Assembly: GCA_035642125.1 (NCBI GenBank) | Contig: DASQSZ010000207.1 | Span: 1 to 7,921 of the forward strand | Source: CALAED01 sp937891035 | Lineage (GTDB): Bacteria; Actinomycetota; Actinomycetes; Streptosporangiales; Streptosporangiaceae | Reading direction: 5' to 3' | DNA length: 7,921 bases | Shown here: in pieces, positions 6,040-7,921 of the stretch | How positions within the stretch are numbered: position 1 is the first letter of the stretch | How the letters are laid out: the number at the start of each line of letters is the position of its first letter | Made by a program: the position numbers and the translations under genes | The notes under the pieces: model-generated | What the model was told of the DNA's origin: nothing | What the model saw: the letters and a program-made list of their open reading frames with translations, nothing else | The model's database searches: none

Positions 6040-6142
6040 CCGAAACCGGAGGACCGGCCGAACTCGGCCGGACGCGATCGAACGTGACCGGACGTGATTG
6101 TGTTCGGCCGAACGCAGTCGAAAAGGCAGGAGCGGGAGATCG
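6040..6142 (+). repeat. Repeat-rich intergenic spacer with hairpin, 20-bp period repeats and palindrome
   Basis: This 103-bp gap in the rightward operon holds three things. A 7-bp GC stem, CCGGCCG (6054-6060) with CGGCCGG (6065-6071), encloses loop AACT. Three related 11-mers start at 6068, 6088 and 6108, exactly 20 bp apart: CCGGACGCGAT, CCGGACGTGAT and the weaker CCGAACGCAGT. A perfect 12-bp palindrome, GTTCGGCCGAAC, lies at 6102-6113. The hairpin lacks a T-run. The region may carry an internal promoter or operator for the RNase H gene, or be a decayed repeat; no clear -35/-10 is seen. Confidence 0.55.
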
Positions 6143-7402
6143 ATGAACGCTCGGCGGGCTCGCCTCGTCGTCGAGGCGGACGGCGGATCGCGCGGCAACC
6201 CGGGGCCCGCCGGTTACGGCGCGCTCGTCCGGGACGCGGTCACCGGGCGCATCCTGACGGAGATGGCCGAGGCGCTCGGCCGCACCACCAACAACGTCGC
6301 CGAATACCGCGGCCTGATCGCCGGACTGCGCGCCGCGGCCCGTGTCTCGACGGCCGCCTCGGTCGAGGTGCGGATGGACTCCAAACTGGTCGTCGAGCAG
6401 ATGTCCGGCCGCTGGAAGATCAAGCACCCGGACATGATCCCGCTGGCCCGTGAGGCCCGCGACGTCGCCGCCGGCTTCTCCTCGGTGCGCTACACCTGGG
6501 TGCCGCGAGCCCGCAATACGCGCGCCGACCGGCTGGCCAACGAGGCCATGGACGCGGCGGCCCAGGGCAAGAAGTGGCGCCCCCGGCCGAGCGACGACGA
6601 TGACGACGCGGAACCCGGACCGGGGCCGGGCACCGAACTCGGCACGGCCACCCGTACGGCCGACCGTACGGCCGACCGGGAAACCGAGCGCGCCGCCGCA
6701 TCGGGCGGTCAACGGGGCCGGCAACCGAGCGATCCGGCCGCGCCGGCGGCGGGACCGGCCCGGCGGCTCGGCTGGCTGGCTCCGACGACCGCGCCGACGA
6801 CCACACTCCTGCTCCGGCACGGGGAGACGCCGTTGTCGGTGGAACGGCGGTTCGCCGGCGTGGGCGACATCCCGTTGACCGACACGGGCGCGGCGCAGGC
6901 GCGCGCCGCCGCCGCGGCGTTGGCCGCGGCCGGCGTCGACGCGATCGTCTCCTCGCCGCTGCGGCGCTGCCGCGACACCGCCAAGGAGATCGCCGCCGTC
7001 GTCGGCGCCTCCGTACGCGAGGAGGACGGCTTTCGCGAGACCGACTTCGGGGCGTGGGAGGGGCTGACCTTCGCCGAGGCACGGGAGCGCTGGCCGGAGC
7101 AACTGTCCGCCTGGCTGGCCGACCCCGCCGTCGCGCCGCCCGATGGCGAGAGCTTCGCCGACACGGCTCGCCGGGTCGGGACGGCCCTCGACAAACTGAT
7201 GGTGCGCTACCGGCACCAGACCGTCCTGGTCGTGTCGCACGTGACGCCGATCAAGCTGCTGCTGCGGCAGGCACTGCTCGCGCCGCCCGAGACGCTGTAC
7301 CGGATCCACCTCGACGTCGGGTCGCTGTCGATCATCGACTGGTACGACGATGGACCCGCTGTCGTGCGCCGCGTGAACGATGTCCATCATTTGAGTCCGT
7401 AG
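6143..7402 (+). CDS. Bifunctional RNase HI / histidine phosphatase (CobC-like) fusion, 419 aa
   Basis: Two-domain cytosolic enzyme of the Rv2228c / SCO2299 type. Residues 6-140 are RNase HI, which cleaves RNA in RNA-DNA hybrids (R-loops, primers, misincorporated ribonucleotides). The four catalytic acidic residues are visible: Asp13 (EADGGSRGNPGPAGYG), Glu54 (NNVAEYRGL), Asp79 (RMDSKLVVEQ) and Asp129 (NTRADRLANEAMD). Residues 145-218 are a low-complexity acidic then Arg/Thr/Pro-rich linker. Residues 219-419 are a histidine phosphatase of the phosphoglycerate-mutase superfamily: phospho-acceptor His226 in LLLRHGET, SPLRRC (271-276), the acid Glu299 in FRETDFGAWEG, and His366 in VSHVTPI. In mycobacteria the C-terminal half is reported to act as an acid / alpha-ribazole phosphatase (cobalamin pathway). 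The ATG at 6143 has GGGAG 4 nt upstream; a longer reading from 6098 adds Arg/Ser-rich residues without support. It follows the zinc-ribbon gene after 103 bp. Confidence 0.93.
   Translation: MNARRARLVVEADGGSRGNPGPAGYGALVRDAVTGRILTEMAEALGRTTNNVAEYRGLIAGLRAAARVSTAASVEVRMDSKLVVEQMSGRWKIKHPDMIPLAREARDVAAGFSSVRYTWVPRARNTRADRLANEAMDAAAQGKKWRPRPSDDDDDAEPGPGPGTELGTATRTADRTADRETERAAASGGQRGRQPSDPAAPAAGPARRLGWLAPTTAPTTTLLLRHGETPLSVERRFAGVGDIPLTDTGAAQARAAAAALAAAGVDAIVSSPLRRCRDTAKEIAAVVGASVREEDGFRETDFGAWEGLTFAEARERWPEQLSAWLADPAVAPPDGESFADTARRVGTALDKLMVRYRHQTVLVVSHVTPIKLLLRQALLAPPETLYRIHLDVGSLSIIDWYDDGPAVVRRVNDVHHLSP
6653..6676 (+). repeat. Exact 12-bp tandem duplication in the linker region
   Basis: CGTACGGCCGAC occurs twice back to back, encoding RTAD-RTAD in the flexible linker between the RNase H and phosphatase domains. 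It is in frame and consistent with slippage or duplication in an unconstrained segment. Confidence 0.85.
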
Positions 7403-7456
7403 GGCTTACTGTTCCGGAGGGACCGTTTTCGACGCTCGACTCCCGGAGGTGGCGCC
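7403..7456 (+). other. Short spacer before the tryptophan synthase gene
   Basis: These 54 bp separate the RNase H stop and the trpB2 start. They hold two GGAGG-like stretches (about 7415-7420 and 7445-7449), of which only the second is placed to serve the ATG. No T-box, Trp-codon-rich leader peptide or clear terminator can be fitted in this length, so read-through from the upstream operon is plausible. Confidence 0.5.
7445..7449 (+). promoter_or_regulatory. Ribosome binding site of trpB2
   Basis: GGAGG lies 7 nt before the ATG at 7457, an ideal spacing that fixes the start of the tryptophan synthase beta-like gene. Confidence 0.8.
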
Positions 7457-7921
7457 ATGACCTCGCCCGCCGCAGGGCCGACCAAGATCCTGCTGCCAGA
7501 GTCGCGGATTCCGCGCCAGTGGTACAACGTCCTCGCCGACCTGCCCACTCCGCCGCCCCCGCCGCTGCATCCGGCGACCCGCGAGCCCGTCGGTCCCGAA
7601 GATCTCGCTCCGCTGTTCCCAATGGACCTCATCGCCCAAGAAGTCAGCACTGAGCGGTACATCGACATCCCCGACGACGTCATCGACGTGTACCGGTTGT
7701 GGCGGCCGACCCCGCTGATCCGCGCGCATCGGCTGGAGCGGGCGCTGCGGACTCCGGCGCGCATCTACTACAAGTACGAGGGCGTCTCCCCGGTCGGCTC
7801 GCACAAGCCCAACACCGCGGTGCCCCAGGCGTACTACAACGCCGTCCAAGGAATCCGGCGGCTCACCACGGAGACCGGCGCCGGCCAGTGGGGGAGCGCG
7901 CTCGCCTTCGCCTGCGCGCAG
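7457..7921 (+). CDS. trpB2: TrpB2-type tryptophan synthase beta chain, N-terminal fragment (155 codons)
   Basis: PLP-dependent beta-replacement enzyme that makes L-tryptophan from indole and L-serine in the cytosol; the gene runs off the right edge. The fragment has the long N-terminal extension typical of TrpB2 (TKILLPESRIPRQWYNVLADLP at 9-30, a Pro-rich run, then LIAQEVSTERYIDIPDDVIDVYR). RPTPLIRAHRLE (83-94) is the substrate-domain start. YYKYEGVSPVGSHKPN (104-119) contains the PLP Schiff-base lysine, Lys117. ETGAGQWG (139-146) is diagnostic: TrpB2 has Trp where classical TrpB1 has His (GAGQHG). TrpB2 proteins usually act without strong TrpA pairing, as stand-alone indole-salvaging enzymes or with an unlinked TrpA. 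No trpA is visible in the window. The gene follows the RNase H fusion after 54 bp on the same strand and may be read from the upstream promoter. Confidence 0.93.
   Translation, partial: MTSPAAGPTKILLPESRIPRQWYNVLADLPTPPPPPLHPATREPVGPEDLAPLFPMDLIAQEVSTERYIDIPDDVIDVYRLWRPTPLIRAHRLERALRTPARIYYKYEGVSPVGSHKPNTAVPQAYYNAVQGIRRLTTETGAGQWGSALAFACAQ

Noticed and set aside
6102..6113. LexA box in the spacer before the RNase H gene
   Set aside because: GTTCGGCCGAAC is palindromic, but its half-sites are inverted relative to the CGAAC-N4-GTTCG order, so it does not match the SOS consensus.
6014..7390. 458-codon open frame on the minus strand
   Set aside because: It is antisense to the RNase H-phosphatase fusion, whose catalytic residues are all visible on the plus strand.
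7403..7456. Trp attenuator, T-box or leader peptide before trpB2
   Set aside because: The spacer is only 54 bp, and no Trp codon run, T-box core or terminator/antiterminator pair is visible.

Overview
The window is a stretch of ordinary-looking chromosome from a high-GC Actinomycetota. I infer this from the strong G/C bias at third codon positions, frequent GTG starts, GGAGG-type ribosome binding sites, and a Nif3-like / C4 zinc-ribbon / RNase H-phosphatase gene trio that I recall as the Rv2230c-Rv2229c-Rv2228c type arrangement of mycobacteria and Streptomyces. A Streptosporangiales-like organism is plausible, but the genus cannot be read from the sequence. I see no mobile element, CRISPR array, rRNA or complete tRNA.

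Left half, all on the minus strand (transcribed right to left, about 4298 down to 1). First comes a PPOX-type split-barrel flavin/F420 protein (4298-3744). It is coupled to a small Arg-rich protein with a DUF6191-like tail (3741-3391). Next is a conserved 132-residue protein of unknown function (3262-2864), preceded by a strikingly LexA-box-like 16-mer (3365-3380). After a 237-bp gap with two strong inverted repeats comes an 836-residue secreted/polytopic protein (2626-116). Its ectodomain resembles the alkaline-phosphatase fold but seems to lack the catalytic residues. Only 17 nt further is the start of an SDR oxidoreductase that runs off the left edge (98-1).

Right half, all on the plus strand. 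A 182-bp divergent gap (4299-4480) leads to the Nif3/DUF34 metal-binding protein (4481-5299). This overlaps by 4 nt the coiled-coil C4 zinc-ribbon protein (5296-6039). A 103-bp repeat-rich gap follows, then the bifunctional RNase HI / histidine-phosphatase fusion (6143-7402), then a TrpB2-type tryptophan synthase beta chain cut by the right edge (7457-7921).

How the genes fit together: the plus-strand trio is a conserved actinobacterial unit probably linked to nucleic-acid or nucleotide housekeeping, although only the RNase H and phosphatase activities can be stated with confidence. The minus-strand genes look like two or three small transcription units of poorly characterised envelope, redox and unknown-function proteins. 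I found no convincing undescribed multi-gene system. The best leads are the LexA-like operator before the 132-residue protein, the degenerate phosphatase-like membrane protein, the 20-bp periodic repeats before the RNase H gene, and a tRNA T-arm look-alike at the 3' end of the PPOX gene.
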